A DNA stretch of 64,000 nt. Source: Acidobacterium sp. S8 (GTDB taxonomy: Bacteria; Acidobacteriota; Terriglobia; Terriglobales; Acidobacteriaceae). The position numbers and the translations under genes were made by a program. The stretch lies in the NCBI RefSeq assembly GCF_009765985.1, contig NZ_LMUM01000024.1, positions 50,104 to 114,103 on the forward strand, given 5' to 3'. The stretch's first letter is position 1. The number at the start of each line of letters is the position of its first letter. The notes under the pieces are model-generated. The model searched no databases. It was not told the DNA's origin and saw only the letters and a program-made list of their open reading frames with translations. Positions 19,827 through 28,537 of this stretch are shown here, one piece after another.

Positions 19827-21293
19827 TCAGTCGGCGGGGGTCTGCGGATTGACTCTTACCTGCGTGGCCGCCTTCTCTCGCTTCAGCTCATTATTCAGCA
19901 CAGACTTGAGACGCGTGAGAACTTCCGCCGCCTCGGCATTGCGATGCAGCTTGCGCAGCAGGACAAATTCGCGGTCGAGGGCGGAGCGGTTCTCGGGCTC
20001 GGCTTTCAGCGCAATTTGATAATGATCGAGAGCCGCGGGAAGATCGTTCTCCTGCTCGAGCACTTTGCCTATGAGGACCTGCGCCTCGGCGGAATCGGGT
20101 TTTGCCGCCAGGGATCTTGCCAGCGCTGCGTGGGCTTCCTTGAACTCAGGCTGTCCGGGCGCGGCGCCGGAGCGGATCAGAAGATCGGCGAGCATGTAAT
20201 TCGTAACTGCGTCGTTCGGCGTGAGTTTCAACTGGTTATTGAGCAGCGCCTTTTCTTTGTCTAACTGGTTGCGGTCGGAGTAGAGCAGGCTCATGGCGAT
20301 GGTGCTGTGCGGCTGGTCGGGCTCGATTCGCGCCGCGGCGACGAAGTCGTCTTCTGCCTTGTCATAGTCGGCCAACTGGGCATAGGCGACGCCGCGAATC
20401 AGGTAGAGCGACGCGGTTTGGGGAATCTTTGCGATGCCTGCGGTCGCGGCAACGACCGATCGCTTTTCCTGGTGATGCTCGAGGCAAAGAATGGCGAGGT
20501 CAAGATAGTTCGACGGATCTACAGGGCTGATCTCGATGGCGCTCTCGAGGACGCGGAATGCGTCATCCGGGCGATTGGCCTGCGCGTAGGCGGACGCAAG
20601 GAGGTTGAGAAGGCCCGAGTCCTTGTCCGAGGAAAGAGGAGCCAGTGCTTCGATGGCTGCGTCGGGGTTATGGTTCTGCAACTCGGCCACGGCCAGGTTG
20701 TACCTGAGCTGCACGTTCTCCGGATGCTGCTCCGATGCCTGCGACAGCACTTCGACGGCGCGGCCCGCGTCGCCCTTCTTCAGCAGGCAATCGGCGAATT
20801 CGCCCAGAGCGTTTTGATCCTGCGAGACAGCACCGGCGCTGCGCTCGAAATAGGTTACGGAGCTTGTGCAGTCGTGCGATTGATAGGCGAGCGCTCCCGC
20901 CATGGCATTGGCGACGGGATTTGTTGGCGCGAGCGCGAGCAGTTGATGCACATAGTGCGAGGCTCGTGGATCGCCGTGGAGATAGGCGGTCTGCGACGCG
21001 CCTTCGAGGGCCGGGAGGAAGGTCTTATCAATGACGAGCGCGTGATCGAAACTTGCCAGGCTCTCTTTTGTCCGGCCCACGCCATCGAGGGCAAGTCCAC
21101 GGAGGGTCCAGAGCGAGGCGTCCTGCGAATGGGTCTTCAGCAGGGGACTCAGCAGGTTGAGCGCGTCATTAAAGTGACGCGAGGAGATGGCTGAGGCGGC
21201 CGCGTGGCGCGCGGTCGAATAGTCCTGCCCATGTGCTGGCGGGATGAAGAAGAGCATCAGGAAGAGCACGGAAAGGAGAGGTTTTCTGGGCAT
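19827..21293 (-). CDS. Secreted TPR-repeat protein
   Basis: A signal peptide (LLSVLFLMLFFIPPAHGQ) precedes about 460 residues of TPR helices with typical W/LG/Y/A/F/A/P spacing (HPENVQLRYNLAVAELQNHN, DPSNYLDLAILCLEHHQ, NDAVTNYMLADLLIRSG). It lies downstream of the large TonB receptor on the same strand but behind that gene's strong terminator, so expression may depend on read-through or its own promoter. The receptor-TPR pairing mirrors the left end of the window and suggests a functional partnership. Confidence 0.85.
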   Translation of the reverse strand: MPRKPLLSVLFLMLFFIPPAHGQDYSTARHAAASAISSRHFNDALNLLSPLLKTHSQDASLWTLRGLALDGVGRTKESLASFDHALVIDKTFLPALEGASQTAYLHGDPRASHYVHQLLALAPTNPVANAMAGALAYQSHDCTSSVTYFERSAGAVSQDQNALGEFADCLLKKGDAGRAVEVLSQASEQHPENVQLRYNLAVAELQNHNPDAAIEALAPLSSDKDSGLLNLLASAYAQANRPDDAFRVLESAIEISPVDPSNYLDLAILCLEHHQEKRSVVAATAGIAKIPQTASLYLIRGVAYAQLADYDKAEDDFVAAARIEPDQPHSTIAMSLLYSDRNQLDKEKALLNNQLKLTPNDAVTNYMLADLLIRSGAAPGQPEFKEAHAALARSLAAKPDSAEAQVLIGKVLEQENDLPAALDHYQIALKAEPENRSALDREFVLLRKLHRNAEAAEVLTRLKSVLNNELKREKAATQVRVNPQTPAD

Positions 21294-21307
21294 TCAGGAC
21301 AGCTCGT

Positions 21308-21360
21308 AAAAAAGAAATCCGCCGCGACTCAGTATAGAAGACAAGCTGAGTCGCGGCGGA
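21308..21360 (-). terminator. Strong intrinsic terminator of the TonB receptor gene
   Basis: Arms 21318-21332 and 21346-21360 pair perfectly over 15 GC-rich bases; on the minus strand the hairpin is followed by TTTCTTTTTT (plus-strand A-run 21308-21317). It starts 13 bases past the receptor stop codon. Confidence 0.9.
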
Positions 21361-21373
21361 AAGGAGGCGAAAC

Positions 21374-24300
21374 TTAGAAGCGAATCTTGCCCGATACCTG
21401 AATGTTACGCGGCAGATTCTGGTCAGTGGATTTGCCGAATTCTCCGTTCGATAAGTCGCTCACAGGGTTTGTGAGGTTGACTCGATTGAACAGATTCAGG
21501 ATCTCGCCTCGTATCTGCAAACCACCCTGGTCACCAATGAACGGGAGTTTGAAGGTTCGCGAGGCAGCAAGGTTCACGTTTGCCAAACCTGGGCCGTTAT
21601 AGGTGTTCCTTCCCAAATTGCCCTCTGTGCCCAGTGCCGGCAGGGGGAAGGCACTGGCGGGGAAGACTCCTTCGAGGAAGTCAGACCGCTCGGTGCTCTT
21701 GTTGCTGCCGAAGCTGGGGACATTGGGAACGTCGTAGTTGAAGCCATCGCCGTTGTAGTCGCCGGATGGGAAGGAAGCCGACGTGTAGACGGTGAAGGGC
21801 TGGCCCGACTCAAGGACGATGACGGGCGAGACCATCCAGCCGTTGGTGACGAACCCTTGAACTCCTCCATGCAGGCCGGGAATATTCCAGACTGCGTCGA
21901 TCGAGATTCTATGTCGCGCGTCGTAGTCGGCGCGGCCGTAGTTGCGCGCCGGGTTATTGACATCGATGACGTTTTCCGCGCCTCCCACGCCGTTGTCATT
22001 GCTGCTGGTGTAGTCCAGCGCCTTGCCATAGTTGTAGATGGCATGCACAGACCATCCGCGCGAAAAGCGTTTGGAGATGGCGAACGCCGCGACCTCAGCG
22101 TTGGCTACCCCGATGCTCTGACCGTAGATGACCGATCCGAAGCTGGAGTTCAGGCGGGCCAAGTTTCCATTATTCACGATCAGATCGCCCGCGAATCGAT
22201 TGGAATCCGTCTGGAAGTAGAGATGGGTAGCGGAGGTTCCGAAATAATCAGCCTCAACCACGACGCTGCTGCCGATGCTGCGCTGGATGCCGATGGACCA
22301 GTTCTGAACCAGCGGCGGGACGAGATTCGGCTGCGGTCCGCCGACGCCGATGCGCGTTCCTACCAGGCCCCCGTGATCATCGACTTCATACTTGATGCCC
22401 GGCGGTGGCGCGAAGCCCGTGGGACCAGAGCTGCTGGTTCCGTAGGAGAAGTTTGCAAGCGTCGTTCCCTCGTTGTAGATGCTGATGCTGGGATCGGCGA
22501 ATTGCGGCGGGTTGGTACGAATCGCATCGACGTAGGAAAGGTCGCCGATCTTATTGTTGTAGAGACCCCAGCCGCCGTGGACCGAAGTTGTGCCGTTGCC
22601 GAATACATCGTAGGCGAATCCGAAGCGCGGCGCGAACCGCCATAGCGCGTTATCGACCACTTTTCCGTTTGAGCCGCGGACCGGCATCGATCCATTGCCA
22701 ACCTGTTCTTCGATGGTCGATCCGGAGCCGGGTGTGAAGAGTGCGAGCGGGTTCGGACCATAGGTGACTGTGCCCAGGTGTCCGAAATAGTCCCAGCGCA
22801 GGCCGACGTTGAGCGTGAGTTTGTTGGTGACCTTCCAGTCGTCCTGAACGAAGGGAGCCGTCTGCAGCATGAGCACGCGCGAGTAGAGGCTTTGCGCTGT
22901 GCCGCCGGCATGAACATCGACAACCGGGCCGCTCTGGTAGTTCGGATGATCGACGGCGAAATCGACGATATTAGTGAAGTAGAATGTAGGCCGGTCGAGT
23001 CCGGCGGTGAAGTTATCCAGATCCTGCTGGCGATCGACATCGATGCCCACGCGGATGCTGTGAGTGCCCTTGACGTAAGTCAGCACGTCGTGCCAGTTCC
23101 AGTTGTTATGAACCCATCCGGAGGGCCCCCAAGAGCCGAATCCCTCCCCGAGTCCGCCGGGATAGACGTTGGGCAGCGAGGGCAGAGTTCCGGGCGCGGC
23201 CGGCTGATTGCCGTCTGCACGGACATATGACATGCTGGCCTCGTTCAGCACAGTCGGTGAGAAGGTGTGGACGTAGTCGATCTTGTTGTACCAGGTTGCG
23301 TTTGGACTTACATACGCCAACTCAGGCCGTGCGTTGGCAACTCCGCCCTCCGTGGTATTGCGGAAGAGGCTGTAGAAGATCTTGTCGTTACCATCGCGGA
23401 AGTTATGGTCGATGCGGACGTGACCCTGAAATCCGTTATTGATAGGCGACTGGTTGATGGACACATTGCCGAGGGCGACGAGATCACCAGGAATGTCAGG
23501 TATCGGGTAAGGGCTGATGAGATTCTGCTCGATCTGGCTTACTGTCTGGAAGCCGCTCGTGGGAACTCCGCCGGAAGGCGCGCCCTTGAAGAAGGCGGCC
23601 GCCAGGGAGTTGGGGAAATTCGTGGTGACGTAATTCACGAACTCGGGAGTCTCCATCGGCTGCGTCAACGTTACGCCCTGGCTGCTCTTGCTCCAGAAAA
23701 GCTCGCCGAAGAAGAAGGTTCTGTCTCTGCGGATCGGTCCTCCGATCGAGCCTCCGAAATCGTTGCGGATGTATCGGGGAACCGTGGTCTGGAACTCGGT
23801 GCGCGCGGTGAGGGCCGACCCGGTGTAGAACTCCGAGAGAGTGCCGTGAAAGTGGTCCGTTCCCGGTTTGGTGAAGACCTCGATCAGCGTGCCACTTTGA
23901 CGGCCTTTGTCGGCGGAGAAGACGTCAGTGCTGATCTTCAACTGCGCGACGCTGTCAGGCTCAGGCGTGAGGTTGGTAATGCCATCGCGCGAGTTGCCGT
24001 TTACGCTGGTGCCGTCGACCTGGTACTCGTTCGATTCCTGCCGCTGGCCGGCGCCGATGATCTGAAAGCCCGGCTCCGCATTGAAGCTGTTGGTGCCCTG
24101 CGAACCGGAACCGCTCGCCCCGCCAAAGGAGCCGCCCAGTCCGGTGACTCCAGGAGCCAGCGTGGCAACGCTGGCGTAGAGATTTTCGCCTACCAGAGGA
24201 GCAGCCTGAACGGTCTGCTGTTCGAGCGTTCGACTGATCGTTCCGCTTGTGGTCTCGACAGCGGAGGAGTTTGCCGTGACCTCAACCGTGGACTGCGCAG

Positions 24301-24655
24301 CGCCTACGTTCAGTTTCGGATAGATGGTGCGGACATCCGTTCCTTCGATATCCAGATCCTTCTGCACCCAGGTGTTGAACCCGGTTGCGGAGACGGTGAC
24401 CGTGTAGCGTCCGGGGGGGATGTGAAGAATCTGCATGAAGCCCTGCCCATTGGCCGTGGCGATTTGCTTAACCTGCGTCTCCTGATTGGTGAGAATGACC
24501 TGCGCACCGGGAACTACGGCTCCGCTCGGATCGGTGACTGCCCCTTCGATTCCGCTGCTGTATTGGGCTCTAGACGGCAATGTAACTGCAAAGAGCAGAG
24601 CAGCAAGGCAAAGCGCCCTGACCCAGAAAGTAAGTGATGAATTTGTCTCCCGCAT
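21374..24655 (-). CDS. TonB-dependent receptor with carboxypeptidase-regulatory domain (Oar-like)
   Basis: Start ATG 24655 follows GGAGAGGCGAC. Signal peptide (ALCLAALLFAVTLPSRAQ), then a carboxypeptidase-regulatory Ig-like domain at about residues 32-115 (IEGAVTDPSGAVVPGAQVIL, PPGRYTVTVSATGF), a plug domain (VEVTANSSAVETTSG ... YQVDGTSVNGNSRDG) and a long beta-barrel ending IQVSGKIRF with the C-terminal Phe. At 1093 residues it is full length. It should import a ligand, probably a glycan product, across the outer membrane using TonB. Its promoter carries the TGAAAGCTTTCA operator shared with the sugar transporter operon, and the LacI-type regulator gene lies directly upstream. Confidence 0.93.
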   Translation of the reverse strand: MRETNSSLTFWVRALCLAALLFAVTLPSRAQYSSGIEGAVTDPSGAVVPGAQVILTNQETQVKQIATANGQGFMQILHIPPGRYTVTVSATGFNTWVQKDLDIEGTDVRTIYPKLNVGAAQSTVEVTANSSAVETTSGTISRTLEQQTVQAAPLVGENLYASVATLAPGVTGLGGSFGGASGSGSQGTNSFNAEPGFQIIGAGQRQESNEYQVDGTSVNGNSRDGITNLTPEPDSVAQLKISTDVFSADKGRQSGTLIEVFTKPGTDHFHGTLSEFYTGSALTARTEFQTTVPRYIRNDFGGSIGGPIRRDRTFFFGELFWSKSSQGVTLTQPMETPEFVNYVTTNFPNSLAAAFFKGAPSGGVPTSGFQTVSQIEQNLISPYPIPDIPGDLVALGNVSINQSPINNGFQGHVRIDHNFRDGNDKIFYSLFRNTTEGGVANARPELAYVSPNATWYNKIDYVHTFSPTVLNEASMSYVRADGNQPAAPGTLPSLPNVYPGGLGEGFGSWGPSGWVHNNWNWHDVLTYVKGTHSIRVGIDVDRQQDLDNFTAGLDRPTFYFTNIVDFAVDHPNYQSGPVVDVHAGGTAQSLYSRVLMLQTAPFVQDDWKVTNKLTLNVGLRWDYFGHLGTVTYGPNPLALFTPGSGSTIEEQVGNGSMPVRGSNGKVVDNALWRFAPRFGFAYDVFGNGTTSVHGGWGLYNNKIGDLSYVDAIRTNPPQFADPSISIYNEGTTLANFSYGTSSSGPTGFAPPPGIKYEVDDHGGLVGTRIGVGGPQPNLVPPLVQNWSIGIQRSIGSSVVVEADYFGTSATHLYFQTDSNRFAGDLIVNNGNLARLNSSFGSVIYGQSIGVANAEVAAFAISKRFSRGWSVHAIYNYGKALDYTSSNDNGVGGAENVIDVNNPARNYGRADYDARHRISIDAVWNIPGLHGGVQGFVTNGWMVSPVIVLESGQPFTVYTSASFPSGDYNGDGFNYDVPNVPSFGSNKSTERSDFLEGVFPASAFPLPALGTEGNLGRNTYNGPGLANVNLAASRTFKLPFIGDQGGLQIRGEILNLFNRVNLTNPVSDLSNGEFGKSTDQNLPRNIQVSGKIRF

Positions 24656-24729
24656 GTCGCCTCTCCAAAAGTGAATTTAGTGAGAGCTGATTGTTTTCTT
24701 TCGGCAGCATGGATATCTTTGCTGCATTT

Positions 24730-24741
24730 TGAAAGCTTTCA
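24730..24741. promoter_or_regulatory. LacI-type operator TGAAAGCTTTCA (receptor promoter)
   Basis: A perfect 12-bp palindrome 16 bases downstream of the -10 box of the TonB receptor promoter. An identical palindrome occurs at 26295-26306. The LacI-family gene between the two is the obvious regulator; a site just after the transcription start would repress initiation. Confidence 0.8.
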
Positions 24742-24757
24742 TTTAAATCCGCCGAGA

Positions 24758-24787
24758 AGAGTAGAATGGGATTCTTTCGGTTGTCAA
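24758..24787 (-). promoter_or_regulatory. Promoter of TonB receptor gene
   Basis: On the minus strand TTGACA (24787-24782) and TACTCT (24763-24758) are separated by 18 bases. The operator palindrome follows 16 bases after the -10 box, and the receptor start codon 103 bases after it. Confidence 0.6.
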
Positions 24788-24939
24788 TGACAAAATTCAG
24801 GCGCAAGCGGGCGAGGTGTTCCGCAGCTGCGTTGCGCGGCGAAAAGGATCGGCATCGACGCGAGTTGGTGTCACGGCGAAGAAAGAGATCTCTTCGAGTT
24901 ACAAATTTCAGAGGATGCAGAATCGCGCTGATGACTGAA

Positions 24940-26001
24940 TTAAAGGGCTTTGCCGCGTTTTCGAGATGTGGCGGGAGCGGTTCGTGCAGGAGTGACGCGA
25001 GGTGGCGCAACCGAGTCGCGAATCTTGAGCGCCGTCTCCAGAACGATATGTTTCGCGGGGCTGTCATCTCCGCGCACGCGATCAATCAGCATGCGGGCAG
25101 CGGCTGTCCCCATCTGGTAGCCGGGCTGCGAGACGGAGGAGAGCGGAGGGCTGGTCATCTCCGCCAGCTCCAGGTTGTCGAAACCGATCAGGGAAATATC
25201 TTCCGGGCAGCGCAGTCCGGCTTCGCGAAAGGCCAGTAGCGCGCCGAAGGCGATCATGTCGTTTCCGGCGAAGATGACGGTGGGCTGGGGAATCATGCGC
25301 AGCAGCAGCACGGTCTTGGAATGGCCGGCGTGCTGATCGAAGCTGGCTTCCTGAATGTACTCCGGGCCGATGTGCATCTTTCTTTCCGAAAGCGCGCGCC
25401 GGAAGCCCTTCACGCGGTTTTGAGCGTTCGTCAGATGCCGCGGCCCCATGATCATAGCGAGCTGCTTGTGTCCCTGACGCAGCACATAGTTGGTCGCCTC
25501 ATAGGCTCCGTTCTCGTTATCGGCGGTGACGGTATCTCCGTTCCAGTCGCGCGGAAGACGATCGACGCAGACGACCGCGGTCCCTGATTTTCGGTAGGAC
25601 TCGGCCTGCGCGGTCAGATCGCTGAAGCTGGATGGAATGACGATGAGCCCGGAGGGAAGATACGTCCGCAGCTCGTTCAGGTGCACGATTTCCTTGGCGT
25701 GGTCGTTATCGGTATTGCACAACACCAGCCGGTATCCGTTGGCGAAGGCGACGTCTTCGGCTCCGCGCACCACGGCGGGAAAGAACGGGTTGGTGATGTC
25801 GGGAATGATCATCCCGATCATGTTGGTCTTATCGCGGCGCAGGCCGCGGGCAAGCTGGCTGGGCTGGTAGCCGAGGGCATCGACAGCGTCCATCACACGC
25901 TTGCGCAGTGGCTCGCGGACCGGGGCGGAGCTATTCAGAACATGGGAAACGGTGCCGAGCGAAACGCCGGCAATCTTCGCGATCTCCTTCATGTTCGCCA
26001 T
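24940..26001 (-). CDS. LacI-family transcriptional regulator
   Basis: ATG 26001 is preferred over ATG 26067 because the family N-terminus (MANMKEIAKIAGVSLGTVSH) begins there and GGGAG lies eight bases upstream. The helix-turn-helix has Leu-Gly and His where LacI has Tyr-Gln and Arg, so operator specificity differs. The hinge helix (QPSQLARGLR) and a periplasmic-binding-protein-like sensor domain (NMIGMIIPDITNPFFPAVVR, VCVDRLPRDW, PQPTVIFAGNDMIAFGAL, ISLIGFDNLELAEM) complete the protein. It should bind TGAAAGCTTTCA at 24730 and 26295 and release on binding a sugar or sugar phosphate, controlling the receptor and the transporter-ribokinase genes. The effector is unknown. Confidence 0.92.
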   Translation of the reverse strand: MANMKEIAKIAGVSLGTVSHVLNSSAPVREPLRKRVMDAVDALGYQPSQLARGLRRDKTNMIGMIIPDITNPFFPAVVRGAEDVAFANGYRLVLCNTDNDHAKEIVHLNELRTYLPSGLIVIPSSFSDLTAQAESYRKSGTAVVCVDRLPRDWNGDTVTADNENGAYEATNYVLRQGHKQLAMIMGPRHLTNAQNRVKGFRRALSERKMHIGPEYIQEASFDQHAGHSKTVLLLRMIPQPTVIFAGNDMIAFGALLAFREAGLRCPEDISLIGFDNLELAEMTSPPLSSVSQPGYQMGTAAARMLIDRVRGDDSPAKHIVLETALKIRDSVAPPRVTPARTAPATSRKRGKAL

Positions 26002-26248
26002 CGATACAGCTCCCTGAAAGCGGCCCCCGCCAGGCCTGTTGTTCGCATCTCCCGCAAGATTTATCACAGTGCGAAGGAGGAGTTTAGCAGGCCACAGCGA
26101 TTTTCAAAGCATACAGATGGCTGAGGCGGTGCCCGATATTTTCTGAGTGTCGCATATGTGCTCGTTCGCTTCTGTCAGCCCTCAAGAGCGATCGAAGTGC
26201 TGCTGCCGCAGCCAGGAGAGCGGGTGTACGAGCCCTCAAAAACTCGCC

Positions 26249-26278
26249 TTGACAAAGGATCGACAACCTTTCTATTCT
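26249..26278 (+). promoter_or_regulatory. Promoter of the sugar transporter operon
   Basis: TTGACA (26249-26254) and TATTCT (26273-26278) with an 18-base spacer, followed after 16 bases by the operator. Spacer and operator distance are the same as in the receptor promoter on the other side of the regulator gene. Confidence 0.65.
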
Positions 26279-26294
26279 GCATCAGCTTTGAATT

Positions 26295-26306
26295 GAAAGC
26301 TTTCAT
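26295..26306. promoter_or_regulatory. LacI-type operator TGAAAGCTTTCA (transporter promoter)
   Basis: Second perfect copy of the 12-bp palindrome, 16 bases after the -10 box of the transporter operon and about 290 bases from the divergently transcribed LacI-type gene. Both copies are also followed by ATTTA, so the conserved element may be slightly longer than 12 bp. Confidence 0.8.
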
Positions 26307-26488
26307 TTATTTGCTTTGCCGCTCAGGCTTTTCTTATATCGCATCGCCGCTGTAGCAGTTGCGCCGGAATCTCCGGCTTCGATTGACGGCGCTCGATGGT
26401 CAGTTGAACTATGGTGATCGCGAAGGGCTGGCTTGATTTTCGCGGTCTGAAACGCGCATATCGCCCAGGCGCAGAGGAGCAAACCGCC

Positions 26489-27478
26489 TTGTTCCAACCC
26501 GAAACCTACGCTGTCGCGCTCTCGTTCATGTTCATCACCATGCTGTGCTGGGGATCATGGGCGAACACCATGAAGCTTTGTTCCGGATACAGATTTCAGC
26601 TCTTCTACTGGGACTACGTTCTCGGGCTGATTGTCGGCGCGTTGATCTGGGGAGTGACCCTGGGCAGCCTCGGCGACACCGGCCGGCCGTTCTTTGCGGA
26701 CCTGGCGCACGCGGACGCCTCGCATGTGATGTTCGCGATCATTGGCGGAGTTATCTTCAACATCGCCAACCTGCTGCTGGTCGCGGCGATCGAGATTGCC
26801 GGGCTGGCCGTCGCGTTTCCTGTCGGCATTGGGCTGGCGCTGGTGGTTGGAGCAATCAGCAGCTACGTCCTGTCGCCCAATGGAAATCCGCTGATGCTCT
26901 TCGGCGGCATCTCGCTGGTGGTAGCGGCCATTGTGTTCGACGCCATCGCCTACCGGCTGCGCGAAACCGAGCATCGCTCGCTGAGCAAACGCGGCGTAAT
27001 CATCAGCCTTGTCGCTGGCCTGCTGATGGGCAGCTTTTATCCGTTCGTCTCAAGGTCGATGACCGGCGTGGATGCGCCAGGCCCTTATGCCATCACGCTG
27101 TTCTTCGCGCTGGGCGTTGCTATTTGCGCCATCCCTTTCAACTATCTGCTGATGCGCAAGCCGCTTGATGGAAGCGCGCCGGTTTCGATGAGCGGCTACG
27201 CGGCAGCAAATGGATCGTGGCATATCTGGGGAATCGCAGGCGGCGCGATCTGGTGCACGGGCGCCGTACTCAATTTCGTAGCTTCGCGCGCGCACATTGT
27301 AGGGCCGGCGGTGTCGTATTCAATCGGCCAGGGAGCGACGATGATCTCCGCTGCGTGGGGCGTTTTTGTGTGGCGGGAGTTTGCCTCAGCGCCACAGCGA
27401 TCGAAAACGTTCCTGGTGTGGATGTTTGTCTTCTTTCTGTGCGGGCTGACGGCGATCGCACTAGCTCCGGTGTTTTAG
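26489..27478 (+). CDS. GRP/RhaT-like sugar permease
   Basis: TTG 26489 is chosen as start: GAGGAG lies nine bases upstream and the protein then begins MFQPETYAVALSFMF, in register with the first membrane helix; an upstream ATG at 26411 would add 26 hydrophilic residues. About ten transmembrane helices follow, including MLCWGSWANTMKLC, which is characteristic of the glucose/ribose porter (GRP) and rhamnose symporter branch of the drug/metabolite transporter superfamily. The inner-membrane partner of the TonB receptor in the same LacI regulon; the adjacent ribokinase suggests ribose or a related monosaccharide. The substrate is inferred, not shown. Confidence 0.85.
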   Translation: MFQPETYAVALSFMFITMLCWGSWANTMKLCSGYRFQLFYWDYVLGLIVGALIWGVTLGSLGDTGRPFFADLAHADASHVMFAIIGGVIFNIANLLLVAAIEIAGLAVAFPVGIGLALVVGAISSYVLSPNGNPLMLFGGISLVVAAIVFDAIAYRLRETEHRSLSKRGVIISLVAGLLMGSFYPFVSRSMTGVDAPGPYAITLFFALGVAICAIPFNYLLMRKPLDGSAPVSMSGYAAANGSWHIWGIAGGAIWCTGAVLNFVASRAHIVGPAVSYSIGQGATMISAAWGVFVWREFASAPQRSKTFLVWMFVFFLCGLTAIALAPVF

Positions 27479-27520
27479 CGAAGGCGGGAAGACCGTTGCA
27501 TTTTGATTCAAGGAGAGGCC

Positions 27521-28489
27521 ATGTTTGCGGGGAAAAAGCCAGTCGTTGTCGTAGGCAGCATCAACATCGACCTTGTCGCGAATACAGAGCGAATCCCGGT
27601 GGAAGGCGAGACTGTGCTGGGGACGGATTTTCAAATTCATCCCGGTGGCAAGGGCGCAAACCAGGCGGTCGCGGTGGCGCGCCTTGGGTATCCGGTGCAG
27701 ATGATTGGCCGCCTCGGCGACGACGCTTTCGGCGCGCAGCTTCGCGCTCATCTGGAAGGTGCGGGGGTCGATGTAGCGGGCGTGGCGACAACGCCGGGAA
27801 CGTCCGGTGTCGCGGTGATCGTCGTCGGTCAGAAGGGCGAAAACAGCATCGTGATCACACCGGGCGCGAATGCCTTGCTGACTCCGCAGGACCTGGACGC
27901 GAACATCGAGATCCTGCGTTCGGCGGGTCTGGTGCTCACGCAGCTTGAGATTCCGATCGAGACGGTGCAGCACCTGGCGAAAATCTGCGCGCGCGAAGGC
28001 GTGCCGTTGATCCTCGACCCTGCGCCGGCCAAGGAACTGCCGCCGGATCTGCTGAAGGATGTTGCATGGTTCACGCCGAACGAAACGGAAGCCGCATTTT
28101 TTATCGGCACCACCGATGGCTTGAGCGATCCGGCTCCCATGGCGCAGACGCTGATCGGCAAGGGAGTGAAAGGTGTGGTGCTGAAGCTGGGCTCGCGCGG
28201 CGCGTACGTGGCATCGGCGGAGTTCAGGGAGCTGCTGAGCTCCTTCGCGGTGACGGCGATCGATACGACTGCGGCGGGAGACGCGTTCAACGGCGCGTTC
28301 GCGACGGGGCTGCTGATGCAGATGGGCGCTCTCGAAAGCGCGCGCTTTGCCAATGCAGCCGCGGCCATCTCCGTTACGCGGGCCGGCGCACAGCCGTCGA
28401 TGCCGGTGATGGCGGAGGTCGAGCAGATGGTGCAGCGCGCGCGCGGGAACAGCCATCCTGGTGCAAAAGCCGGCGCAGAGTCGGAGTGA
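27521..28489 (+). CDS. rbsK: Ribokinase (PfkB family)
   Basis: ATG 27521 has AGGAGAGGCC immediately before it, preferable to TTG 27503. Family signatures are complete: VVVGSINIDLVANTERIPVEGE at the N-terminus (shown in part), HPGGKGANQAVAVARLG (PfkB motif 1) and DTTAAGDAFNGAFATGLL (motif 2, with the catalytic Asp and anion hole). At 322 residues it is standard length for ribokinase, which phosphorylates D-ribose at O5 with ATP in the cytosol. It follows the permease by 42 bases in the same operon. Related PfkB sugar kinases share these motifs, so the exact sugar is less certain than the reaction. Confidence 0.88.
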   Translation: MFAGKKPVVVVGSINIDLVANTERIPVEGETVLGTDFQIHPGGKGANQAVAVARLGYPVQMIGRLGDDAFGAQLRAHLEGAGVDVAGVATTPGTSGVAVIVVGQKGENSIVITPGANALLTPQDLDANIEILRSAGLVLTQLEIPIETVQHLAKICAREGVPLILDPAPAKELPPDLLKDVAWFTPNETEAAFFIGTTDGLSDPAPMAQTLIGKGVKGVVLKLGSRGAYVASAEFRELLSSFAVTAIDTTAAGDAFNGAFATGLLMQMGALESARFANAAAAISVTRAGAQPSMPVMAEVEQMVQRARGNSHPGAKAGAESE

Positions 28490-28537
28490 TACGGATTTGA
28501 GTAATACGGGGCATAGCAACAAAAAGGGACGGAATTG

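Noticed and set aside
23267..24637. 456-codon plus-strand frame opposite the TonB receptor
   Set aside because: Antisense of a complete receptor; composition is Arg/Glu/Val-rich with no domains.
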